Below, piece by piece: positions 1 through 5,786 of a stretch of 5,802 nucleotides of DNA. Under the pieces are notes generated by a model that worked only from the letters and a program-made list of their open reading frames with translations, was not told where the DNA came from and did not search any database. The position numbers were made by a program, and so were the translations under genes. Source of the stretch: Candidatus Cloacimonadota bacterium (GTDB lineage Bacteria > Cloacimonadota > Cloacimonadia > Cloacimonadales > TCS61); contig JAQICU010000384.1 of NCBI GenBank assembly GCA_027858325.1, positions 1 to 5,802 of the forward strand, given 5' to 3'. The stretch's first letter is position 1; each line of letters opens with the position of its first letter.

Positions 1-1
1 A

Positions 2-853
2 TTTTCTACGTTGATACCTCCAGATGACAAAAAATATATACATCAAAAATATTTAGATTGGGAAAAAAGTGGAAAACAAGGGATGCTTACATCATGGTTC
101 AGAGTAAGAAAAGCAGATGATTCTTATATCTGGATTGAAGATAGAATGCTGGAAATCACAGGCAAAGACAATATAAAATACCACGCCGGTGTAAATATTG
201 ATATTACGAATCTAAAGAATGCTGAAGAGCAGTTAAAAGAAAGTTACAGTACATTGCAACGTATCCTTGAAGAGACCGTGGAAGGCCTTGTTCAAGCAGT
301 TGAGATGCGTGACCCATATACTGCAGGTCACCAGCGACGTGTCTCTGACCTTGCTTCTGCAATCGCTTTAGAGATGGGCTTTCCCGAAGAGGAAATTAGC
401 GGGATTAAATTAGCTGCATTGGTCCATGATATTGGAAAGATAAATATCCCTGCAGAGATACTGAGTAAACCCGGCAAACTGTCTGTAACCGAGTTTAATC
501 TAATAAAGATGCACCCTCAAACAGGTTATGATATTTTAAAATCTATTGAATTCCCATGGCCTATTGCCACTATTGTTCTTCAACATCAAGAACGATATGA
601 TGGGTCTTCTTATCCGAATGGATTAAAAGGCGAGGAGATACTTATAAAAGCACGTATCCTAGCTGTAGCAGATGTTATTGAAGCGATGTCTTCTCATCGT
701 CCTTACAGACCTTCTTTGGGAATTGATTTTGCTTTAGAAGAGATTGAAAAAAACAGGGACATCTTATATGATCCCGAAGTTTCAGATATATGTCTGAATT
801 TGTTCAGAGAAAAAGGTTATAAATTCCCTAAAGCCCCTGCCGATATTAACTAA
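2..853 (+). CDS. PAS/PAC-HD-GYP domain protein, probable c-di-GMP phosphodiesterase, 5' end outside window
   Basis: This is the C-terminal 283 residues of a signalling protein. The frame is open to the left edge, and a TTG at 11 falls inside PAS-like sequence (IPPDDKKYI), so the true start lies upstream. Residues 1 to about 75 (counted from base 2) are the end of a PAS domain with its PAC motif, including WIEDR and the closing DITNLKNAEEQL. A short signalling helix leads into an HD-GYP domain from about 90. Expected metal ligands are visible: H110, H142-D143 in HDIGK, H171 and D224, followed by RPYR at 233-236. The family hydrolyses cyclic di-GMP to pGpG or GMP. Two signature positions differ: HHE reads HQE (Q196) and GYP reads SYP (S203). 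The PAS domain presumably senses a ligand or redox state; any membrane or receiver part would be upstream. The gene converges on the minus-strand cluster. The family is secure; enzymatic activity is less so. Confidence 0.9.
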   Translation, partial: FSTLIPPDDKKYIHQKYLDWEKSGKQGMLTSWFRVRKADDSYIWIEDRMLEITGKDNIKYHAGVNIDITNLKNAEEQLKESYSTLQRILEETVEGLVQAVEMRDPYTAGHQRRVSDLASAIALEMGFPEEEISGIKLAALVHDIGKINIPAEILSKPGKLSVTEFNLIKMHPQTGYDILKSIEFPWPIATIVLQHQERYDGSSYPNGLKGEEILIKARILAVADVIEAMSSHRPYRPSLGIDFALEEIEKNRDILYDPEVSDICLNLFREKGYKFPKAPADIN

Positions 854-863
854 TTAGGTTTTC
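854..863. other. 10-base convergent gene junction without a clear terminator
   Basis: The HD-GYP gene and the small exported protein gene end facing each other with 10 bases between stop codons. The palindrome CTAATTAG (850-857) covers the HD-GYP stop. A weak six-pair inverted repeat, TTGAAA at 868-873 and TTTCAA at 884-889, lies in the end of the exported protein gene. Neither is followed by a T-run on either strand, so I do not call an intrinsic terminator. Confidence 0.5.
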
Positions 864-1295
864 TTAGTTGAAAAGATTGTTTCTTTCAAAAGGAGAATTG
901 TATTGTCTGAATTCAATTATGAATTTAACATTTTCAGAGGGATTATAATTCAATTGAAAATTTGGTAAGACTTTTGATGTGTTGTCATTATTGCCGTCAA
1001 ACTCAATTCCACCTTGATGTGTTGCCGAACCAAAATTAACAAAATTCAGATCTACTTTTAAATCTAACTTAGAGTTAAATTTGTACTTCAGATGATTAGT
1101 ATAAACAGATTCATAAGCACTCTGGCTGTTAGAAGAAATACTGCTGCTGAAAGACATAGAGTGATTTATCGAAAGATTATTCATATTTATCATTGATGGC
1201 ATTAGTAATTCAGGAGTAAATGCACTGTTAACTATTTCTGCATTTAGAATCACCATAGAAGTAATTAGTATAATTATCATTATTACTTTTTTCAT
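864..1295 (-). CDS. small exported protein of unknown function, beta-rich
   Basis: I do not recognise a named family. The 143-residue product begins with a clear Sec signal peptide: MKK, then a hydrophobic stretch at 4-17, with possible cleavage after A19 or A25. The mature part is rich in Ser, Asn, Phe and Tyr. Alternating polar and hydrophobic stretches such as LDLKVDLNFVNFG (about 77-89) and the segment near 118-130 suggest beta strands, as in a periplasmic or outer-membrane-associated protein. The mature chain, about 120 residues, is short for a complete barrel. No lipobox cysteine or membrane anchor is seen beyond the signal peptide. The ATG at 1295 is chosen because it gives the complete signal peptide and follows a G-rich ribosome-binding site. 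The gene lies 56 bases after coaE, a gap with a plausible promoter, so it may be expressed separately from the operon. The stop lies 10 bases from that of the convergent HD-GYP gene. Confidence 0.8.
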   Translation of the reverse strand: MKKVIMIIILITSMVILNAEIVNSAFTPELLMPSMINMNNLSINHSMSFSSSISSNSQSAYESVYTNHLKYKFNSKLDLKVDLNFVNFGSATHQGGIEFDGNNDNTSKVLPNFQLNYNPSENVKFIIEFRQYNSPFERNNLFN

Positions 1296-1299
1296 ATAT

Positions 1300-1304
1300 C
1301 CCCC
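1300..1304 (-). promoter_or_regulatory. G-rich ribosome-binding site of the small exported protein
   Basis: Five consecutive G residues lie four bases before the ATG at 1295. It is not a perfect Shine-Dalgarno match (AGGAGG) but is the only purine-rich run at a suitable place, and it supports this start. Confidence 0.45.
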
Positions 1305-1315
1305 ATAACTTTGTT

Positions 1316-1345
1316 ACATAATTAATTTAAGTACTTCAATGTCAA
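1316..1345 (-). promoter_or_regulatory. possible sigma-70-type promoter for the small exported protein
   Basis: On the minus strand, a perfect TTGACA (1345-1340) is followed after 18 bases by TTATGT (1321-1316), or after 19 bases by TATGTA. Transcription would begin near 1309, just before the G-rich ribosome-binding site. The -35 is ideal but the -10 is weak and the spacing slightly long. The gap is AT-rich, so chance resemblance is possible. It would let the exported protein be made independently of the upstream operon. Confidence 0.35.
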
Positions 1346-1351
1346 TTTCTT

Positions 1352-1984
1352 TTAACATTCAAGTAGATCAGTGACTTCTTTAAATTTTTTCTTATTAACT
1401 TCTAACAGAATTTTGCTTAGAGAATTCTTTAATACACTCATGGAAGTGTTATTCTCTATGTTTATATCAGCTCTCTTTTGCTTCTCAGAAGTAGACATTT
1501 GTGAAGATATACGTTTCAATGCTTCTTCTCTGGTCATAGTCTTCTTATTCATTAATCGTTCTAACTGAGTTTCTTCTTCAGTCCAAATATTAATATCAAG
1601 ATCAAATGCATTTTCAAGATGAGTTTCAAACAGTAATGGAATTTCAAATATGAGAGTTTCTTTCGAACTTGCATCAAAAATAAGTTTCATACTTTTTCTG
1701 ATCTCAGGATGAAGAAGTTCATTCAATTGATTTCTTTTGTCATCACAATTAAAAATGATTTGCCCGAGTTTTATCCGATCAACAGAGTCATTAATGAAAA
1801 CTTCTTTTCCAAAAATTTCTTCTATTTTATTTTTGTAATACCTATCATTAAGCAGTTCATGCCCAATATTATCAGCGTAGAATACTGAGAAGTTTTGCTC
1901 TTCAAACCAATTAGAAACAACTGTTTTGCCTGAAGCAATCCCGCCGGTTATTGCAACCAAAAAAGGTTTATCAGGATGTTTCAT
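1352..1984 (-). CDS. coaE: dephospho-CoA kinase
   Basis: CoaE phosphorylates the ribose 3'-hydroxyl of dephospho-CoA with ATP, the last step of cytoplasmic coenzyme A synthesis. The 210-residue length from the ATG at 1984 fits the family (about 200). Residues 14-21 form the P-loop GGIASGKT. YADNIGHEL near 37-45 matches the catalytic aspartate segment usually written DAD, and HPEIR lies at 92-96. IPLLFE is at 115-120, and the lid and adenine-binding region runs through RLMNKK, AL-RISSQ and K-ADINIENN (about 143-178). A longer frame opens at 2047, but its extra 21 residues overlap cdaA and precede the normal N-terminus. The ATG at 1984 has AAAGGA six bases upstream and begins directly before the P-loop strand. 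The start overlaps the cdaA stop by 14 bases, which implies translational coupling. A Lys replaces the usual Arg in the RLMxR lid segment, a conservative change. Confidence 0.95.
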   Translation of the reverse strand: MKHPDKPFLVAITGGIASGKTVVSNWFEEQNFSVFYADNIGHELLNDRYYKNKIEEIFGKEVFINDSVDRIKLGQIIFNCDDKRNQLNELLHPEIRKSMKLIFDASSKETLIFEIPLLFETHLENAFDLDINIWTEEETQLERLMNKKTMTREEALKRISSQMSTSEKQKRADINIENNTSMSVLKNSLSKILLEVNKKKFKEVTDLLEC

Positions 1985-2714
1985 CCTTAATCCTTTGAGA
2001 TAGTTCATCAATTGTAAGATCATTATAAAGCACACCATTTTTTGCAACTGATATTTTGCCTGTTTCTTCCGAAACGATTATTGAAAAAGTATCCGAATTC
2101 TCCGTTACTCCAACACCTGCCAGATGACGCGTACCAAGTTTTTGTGCATATTCTACACTTTCAGATAAAGGTAACACAACCTTTACTGCATATAACCTTT
2201 CATTTCTAATTATCACGGCACCATCATGAAGTATTGTTTTATTATTGAAGATGGTTAAGAGCAATTTCACTGAGATCTGAGCATCGATGATTTCACCACT
2301 TTCAATATAATTATCTAGTTTGCTTTTATTCTCGATAATTATCAGTGCTCCTATTTTCCTAAAAGACATGATAGAAACTGCATTCAAAAGTGGAGAATAG
2401 AAAGACTTTTTTGCACTTTGAAAAAATATCCTCATATCATGAGTCTGGGCAATACGAGCAAATAAATTTCTTATCTCATTCTGGAATAAAACAATGAAGA
2501 TAATAACCCAATAGTCTTTAAAAATCTTTAGTATGGATGTCATCATATTTAGTTTCAATAACGATGCTGATATATAAACAATGAATATACCAAGCAAACC
2601 AAACAACATTTGATAACCGCCACTCTTTGTTAACAGGATAAAAACCCTATATAAGATAAATGCAACAACTATTATATCGATAACATCAGCTACTCTTGGA
2701 ATGAATATACTCAT
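1971..2714 (-). CDS. cdaA: membrane-bound diadenylate cyclase (CdaA/DacA type)
   Basis: CdaA condenses two ATP into the second messenger cyclic di-AMP, which in other bacteria controls potassium and osmolyte balance and envelope integrity. The 247-residue protein has the family layout: three predicted membrane helices at about 7-28, 35-54 and 60-78, FQNEIRN at 77-83, then a DAC (DisA_N) domain from about 100. Visible motifs are GALIIIE at 122-128, HDGAVII at 163-169 with the catalytic D164, GTRHLAG at 194-200 and VSEETG-IS at 214-222. The second Arg of the usual RHR motif is Leu198. The start overlaps the folP stop as ATGA and has AAGGA seven bases upstream. In Firmicutes the usual neighbours are cdaR and glmM; here they are folP and coaE, an arrangement I associate with Bacteroidota and relatives. 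Family assignment is firm; full activity is inferred. Confidence 0.93.
   Translation of the reverse strand: MSIFIPRVADVIDIIVVAFILYRVFILLTKSGGYQMLFGLLGIFIVYISASLLKLNMMTSILKIFKDYWVIIFIVLFQNEIRNLFARIAQTHDMRIFFQSAKKSFYSPLLNAVSIMSFRKIGALIIIENKSKLDNYIESGEIIDAQISVKLLLTIFNNKTILHDGAVIIRNERLYAVKVVLPLSESVEYAQKLGTRHLAGVGVTENSDTFSIIVSEETGKISVAKNGVLYNDLTIDELSQRIKDETS
1991..1996 (-). promoter_or_regulatory. Shine-Dalgarno site that sets the coaE start
   Basis: AAAGGA lies six bases upstream of the ATG at 1984 and inside the end of cdaA. It supports this start over the in-frame ATGs at 2008, 2038 and 2047, and gives a protein that begins directly before the P-loop strand. Confidence 0.7.
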
Positions 2715-3913
2715 TTAACTTTCCTTATTTCTTTCATAACTTTTAAAAAATTTTTATGTTCGCGCACATTATGAACACGGATCATTTCTATATTATTTTG
2801 GAACGCAAGAGCTGTAGAGGCAAGGCTTCCGGCAAGTCGCTCTGCTGCATCCGAATCGTAGATGTTTCCGATAAAACTTTTTCGTGAAGCACCCAGCGTT
2901 ATGGGAGCTCCAAGACATTTGAATTCAGCTATTTTCTTTAAAATAATCAGGTTATCTTTCTGTCTTTTCCCAAAGCCAATTCCCGGATCAATTATTATCC
3001 GCTTTTTATGAACTCCATTCACTTCACAGAAATTTATTCGTTCTTCAAAAAAATTTAAAATTTCTTCAATAACATCTTCGTAATGCGGGTTTTCCTGCAT
3101 AGTCTCAGGTGTTCCCTGCATGTGCATCATAATCAGAGGCACTTTCGGATATTTTTGTAGTACTTTTATCATATCAGCATCAAATTGCAGAGCACTGATA
3201 TCATTTAGTATGGAAGCTCCTGCCTGAACTGCTTTCTCTGCAACTTCAGCTTTTCTCGTATCAATGGAAATTGGGATATCAGATTGTTTTCGCATTTTTT
3301 TTATAACCGGAATAACCCTTTCAAGTTCAGATTCAGCATTAACCTTCATAGCTCCAGGTCTGGTTGATTCTCCACCGATATCAATAATGTCAGATCCCTC
3401 ACTGATCATTTCTAATGCTCGTTTAACAGCATTTTCTGTATCAAAATATTGGTTTCCGTCAGAAAAACTATCGGGTGTAACATTTAGAATACCAATTATT
3501 TTTGTTTCATTCAATTCCAGTTTGCTTCCATTGAAATTGAGAACTCTCGAACCTGGATTTTCTAGCCTATCAATAAATTTTAACAAATCTTGATTTATTT
3601 CAGGAAGACCAAAAATTGTCTGATAATTAAGTTTTTTTACTAATTTTTTGATTTTATCAAGATTTCCTAAAAGGATCAGATCGCTGATTTCCAGTTTGCC
3701 ATTTACTACTCCTCGCGCAACAGCAGCATCACCACCGAGTGAGAGCATTTCCTGTTTTAAAATATTAGCAGCTCCAAGTTTCACTTCAGTAAGCTTTATT
3801 GAAAGTCCAATAGCTTTTGGAGACATCACTTCAACACCTTGAGAAGAGACATTGATCTTCTCTAATTCCCTTTTGGCATCATGCAATGAATTAATAGTTA
3901 ATATCCTGTTCAT
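2711..3913 (-). CDS. folP: dihydropteroate synthase, long form with N-terminal extension
   Basis: FolP joins 6-hydroxymethyl-7,8-dihydropterin diphosphate with 4-aminobenzoate to give 7,8-dihydropteroate in cytoplasmic folate synthesis, and is the sulfonamide target. Of 400 residues, about 135-400 form the TIM-barrel synthase. Conserved segments run in order: NVTPDSFSDG (144-153), GGESTRPG (180-187), SIDTRK with D218, NDIS with N237, MMHMQG (262-267), DPGIGFGK (309-316), SRKSFIG (343-349) and RVHNV (379-383). All expected pterin and aminobenzoate loop residues that I know are present. Typical enzymes are 260-290 residues, so about the first 125 are an extra domain containing ILKQEMLSLGGDAAVARG near 51-68; I recall similar extensions in some other bacterial and archaeal enzymes, role unknown to me. 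The ATG at 3913 is 27 bases after the tonB-like stop, with GGAAA seven bases upstream. The stop overlaps the cdaA start by four bases. Confidence 0.95.
   Translation of the reverse strand: MNRILTINSLHDAKRELEKINVSSQGVEVMSPKAIGLSIKLTEVKLGAANILKQEMLSLGGDAAVARGVVNGKLEISDLILLGNLDKIKKLVKKLNYQTIFGLPEINQDLLKFIDRLENPGSRVLNFNGSKLELNETKIIGILNVTPDSFSDGNQYFDTENAVKRALEMISEGSDIIDIGGESTRPGAMKVNAESELERVIPVIKKMRKQSDIPISIDTRKAEVAEKAVQAGASILNDISALQFDADMIKVLQKYPKVPLIMMHMQGTPETMQENPHYEDVIEEILNFFEERINFCEVNGVHKKRIIIDPGIGFGKRQKDNLIILKKIAEFKCLGAPITLGASRKSFIGNIYDSDAAERLAGSLASTALAFQNNIEMIRVHNVREHKNFLKVMKEIRKVK
2722..2726 (-). promoter_or_regulatory. Shine-Dalgarno site of cdaA
   Basis: AAGGA lies seven bases upstream of the cdaA ATG, inside the last codons of folP. 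Together with the ATGA stop/start overlap it indicates coupled translation of folP and cdaA. Confidence 0.65.
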
Positions 3914-3940
3914 CTATTATTTTCCAATGTTGTTCTCCAA

Positions 3941-4702
3941 CTATTTCAACTCATAAATAAAAGTTATCACACCTTTCTGAACAATATCCTGAGAAATGGG
4001 ATTGAACTTCCATTTACTAATTGCATTTAGACTACTGAATTCCAATTTTGGTTCAGCCTTTTGAATTATAATTATGTTAGTTACCGAACCATCAGGAAGA
4101 ACATCAAATTTTATCTTTACTTTAACGCTCTGCTGAACACCTTCAGGATAGGAAGGAATTACTTTATTCAATATTCTCCTATTGGTTATTTCGCCCTCAA
4201 GGATGTAAGGGGAATCACTTTCACTTTCTCCAAAAAGCCGATTCGTAAGAGAATTCAAATATTCATCATTTGTAAGAGCAGCAGTATCTTCAGGATTACT
4301 GATCTCTGAAGTATTAATGAAATTCTCATCAACTTCACTTTTAATTTTTGTTTGGGAATTTCCAATTTTATTGTTCATGTCAAGTTGGTTGAATGCAGTT
4401 TCTTCATGTTCGGGTATGTAAACCGGTTCTTCTGATTTGGAAAACGTTTTTGGCAGATCCACTTTCTTGGGGATCAGATTACTCATCCTACCAATATCTT
4501 GTGTATCTGAAGTTTTAGCAGATTGAGATAACGGTGAGATAAATCTTTCATTATTTGCACTTTCATTAAAACCAAATTCGATAAATTCAATACGTTTATA
4601 TACACTATCAGGTAAAATTGAAAAATGGACTAATATAGCAATTCCAATTAGGATCAGATGGAAAAGTATTGAAGTAAGAATCCCTATATTTTTTTCGCTC
4701 AT
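3941..4702 (-). CDS. tonB: TonB family energy-transducing protein
   Basis: This protein is expected to cross the periplasm and carry energy from the ExbB/ExbD complex to outer-membrane proteins such as TonB-dependent receptors. The 253-residue product has a short cytoplasmic N-terminus, one membrane helix at about 7-27, a long polar periplasmic linker, and a TonB C-terminal domain at about 169-253. The latter shows a YP pair (185-186), KIKFDVLPDGSV ending at 207, the segment EFSSLNAISKWKFNP ending at 235, and a final beta strand. The linker lacks the Pro-Glu/Pro-Lys repeats of classical TonB and is rich in Ser, Asn, Glu and Thr. The frame extends upstream to 4795, but those 31 residues overlap exbD and would sit before the membrane anchor. 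The ATG at 4702 comes one base after the exbD stop, suggesting termination-reinitiation. A TolA-like role is possible, but no tolB or pal is in the window. Confidence 0.87.
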   Translation of the reverse strand: MSEKNIGILTSILFHLILIGIAILVHFSILPDSVYKRIEFIEFGFNESANNERFISPLSQSAKTSDTQDIGRMSNLIPKKVDLPKTFSKSEEPVYIPEHEETAFNQLDMNNKIGNSQTKIKSEVDENFINTSEISNPEDTAALTNDEYLNSLTNRLFGESESDSPYILEGEITNRRILNKVIPSYPEGVQQSVKVKIKFDVLPDGSVTNIIIIQKAEPKLEFSSLNAISKWKFNPISQDIVQKGVITFIYELK

Positions 4703-4703
4703 T

Positions 4704-5120
4704 TTACTTTTTAATTTCCTCGACTTGAATTTCAGTTGCAATGAAAAATCTATTCGTACCGGATAGTTTGGCAATATCCAAGAGTTTAACAACATTTTTT
4801 AATTCAACAGTTTCATCTGCTCGAACCACTACAACCTGTTCCGGGTCTTCAATTAGTTTTCGGTTCAATACTGCAGGAAGTTCTTCCCAGCCTACAATTT
4901 CATTATTGATAAAAACTTCATTATTCTTTGTAAGCGTAAGACTGATGTTTTTATTGAATTCATTTTGTTGAGAATTTGAACCGGGTAGATCAACCTTGAT
5001 ACCGGAGTGTGTGATAAAATTTGAAGAGATCAAGAGGAAAATCAGCAGGAGAAAGATTACATCTGTAAATGCGATCAATCCGATAGAAGATATCCGCTTT
5101 TTCTTCGTTTTAATTATCAT
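4704..5120 (-). CDS. exbD: ExbD/TolR family biopolymer transport protein
   Basis: This is the small proton-conducting partner of ExbB, acting in the inner membrane to energise the TonB-like protein encoded next. The 138-residue length is normal for the family. A basic N-terminus (KTKKKR, 4-9) is followed by one membrane helix at about 13-33. That helix carries D20 in FTDVIFLLLIFLL, the position of the essential proton-binding aspartate in ExbD and TolR. The periplasmic domain follows, with KVDLPGS near 42-48 and the conserved VVVRADETV near 96-104, close to the usual 'V.i.aD..v.y..vv.ll' pattern. The ATG at 5120 overlaps the exbB stop by 11 bases and has AGAGG eight bases upstream. TolR is the alternative name; the downstream TonB-type C-terminal domain makes ExbD the better choice. 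Confidence 0.93.
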   Translation of the reverse strand: MIIKTKKKRISSIGLIAFTDVIFLLLIFLLISSNFITHSGIKVDLPGSNSQQNEFNKNISLTLTKNNEVFINNEIVGWEELPAVLNRKLIEDPEQVVVVRADETVELKNVVKLLDIAKLSGTNRFFIATEIQVEEIKK

Positions 5121-5775
5121 CCTTCATACCTCTAATATTATATACAAATTCATTAGTGTTCTCTTCTAATTCGTGAGCTAGATCTTCAACTTTTCCGATC
5201 AGATAATTGTAAAAAAGTATCGTAATTATCCCTACGGTAAGACCTCCAATCGTTGTTATCAAAGCTTCCCAAATACCATTTGCCAACAAACTTATATCAA
5301 CCCCGCCACCAGTTTCACCTAATCTCATAAAAACTTTTACCATACCGGTTACAGTTCCTAAAAAACCGATAAGAGGTGCTATTGCTGCAAAAGTAGCCAG
5401 TGTACCAAGATTCTTTTCCAGGTAATGGATCTCTTTGTTTACAGCAGATTCAATTGCTTCTTTTGTTTCAACCATTCCCCTATCTAAAACACTTATTGCT
5501 TTTGCAATTATATTAGCGATAGGGCTGCTATTTCGGTCTTCACACATACGGATTGCTATCTCAAGTTTCTTCTCACCAAGGTAGCCATAAACTTCCTGCA
5601 AAAATTCCTCTTCGTTTTTGTGTGATTTTTTTAGCTTGATCAATCTTTCTATTATTATTGATAATGCTGCTATTGATATGATAAATAAAATTATCATTAG
5701 GAAACCACCCTTCGAAGCTATCGAAAATAAGCTGGTTTCCACCGGTACGTCAGCTGCCAAAACTATTAAATTCAT
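5110..5775 (-). CDS. exbB: MotA/TolQ/ExbB family proton channel protein
   Basis: ExbB forms the inner-membrane oligomer that, with ExbD, uses the proton gradient to drive the TonB protein. The 221-residue chain has the family's three membrane helices at about 24-45, 124-149 and 169-191, with a cytoplasmic helical region between the first two. The signature APLIGFLGTVTGMV (about 133-146) and the segment EALITTIGGLTVGI (about 170-183) include the glutamate and threonines that line the conduction path in the family. The residue between GTV and G is Thr, where E. coli ExbB has Trp. Two adjacent ATGs exist at 5778 and 5775. I prefer 5775 because the AGGAGG motif at 5780-5785 would be only one base from the first. 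It is the first complete gene of the minus-strand cluster; a promoter or further upstream genes would lie beyond the right edge. TolQ is the alternative name. Confidence 0.93.
   Translation of the reverse strand: MNLIVLAADVPVETSLFSIASKGGFLMIILFIISIAALSIIIERLIKLKKSHKNEEEFLQEVYGYLGEKKLEIAIRMCEDRNSSPIANIIAKAISVLDRGMVETKEAIESAVNKEIHYLEKNLGTLATFAAIAPLIGFLGTVTGMVKVFMRLGETGGGVDISLLANGIWEALITTIGGLTVGIITILFYNYLIGKVEDLAHELEENTNEFVYNIRGMKDDN
5129..5133 (-). promoter_or_regulatory. Shine-Dalgarno site of exbD
   Basis: AGAGG lies eight bases upstream of the exbD ATG at 5120, inside the 3' end of exbB. A further AAGG touches the ATG directly and is too close to be the main site. It supports a start that overlaps the exbB stop by 11 bases. 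Confidence 0.65.
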
Positions 5776-5778
5776 CAT

Positions 5779-5786
5779 TCCTCCTC
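5779..5786 (-). promoter_or_regulatory. strong Shine-Dalgarno site of exbB
   Basis: GAGGAGGA ends immediately before a double ATG (5778 and 5775). This is the strongest ribosome-binding site in the window and favours the second ATG by spacing. It suggests that exbB is efficiently translated, consistent with the excess of ExbB over ExbD and TonB known in other bacteria. Confidence 0.75.

Noticed and set aside
868..889. Inverted repeat TTGAAA/TTTCAA as a bidirectional terminator
   Set aside because: It has only six pairs, all but one of them A-T, with a 10-base loop and no T-run on either side.
1328..1336. Palindrome AAGTACTT between coaE and the exported protein as an operator
   Set aside because: It is a single eight-base palindrome in AT-rich DNA with no second copy nearby; such short palindromes arise readily by chance.
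1371..1568. Open frame of 65 codons on the plus strand
   Set aside because: It lies fully antisense to the coaE C-terminal region, has no ribosome-binding site or recognisable protein features, and coaE is strongly supported by motifs.
1985..2047. Longer N-terminus for CoaE, starting at 2047
   Set aside because: The extra 21 residues are encoded inside cdaA and do not belong to the family fold; a good Shine-Dalgarno site points to 1984.
3264..3842. Two plus-strand open frames (3264-3593 and 3648-3842)
   Set aside because: Both are antisense to folP, whose motifs cover the region; the translations look like composition shadows.
4061..4309. Plus-strand open frame of 82 codons
   Set aside because: It is antisense to the TonB C-terminal domain and has no independent support.
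4703..4795. Longer N-terminus for the TonB-like protein, starting at 4795
   Set aside because: It would overlap exbD by about 90 bases and add a non-conserved stretch before the membrane anchor. The ATG at 4702, one base after the exbD stop, is far more natural.
4741..4971. Plus-strand open frame of 76 codons
   Set aside because: It is antisense to exbD, whose conserved periplasmic domain explains the sequence.
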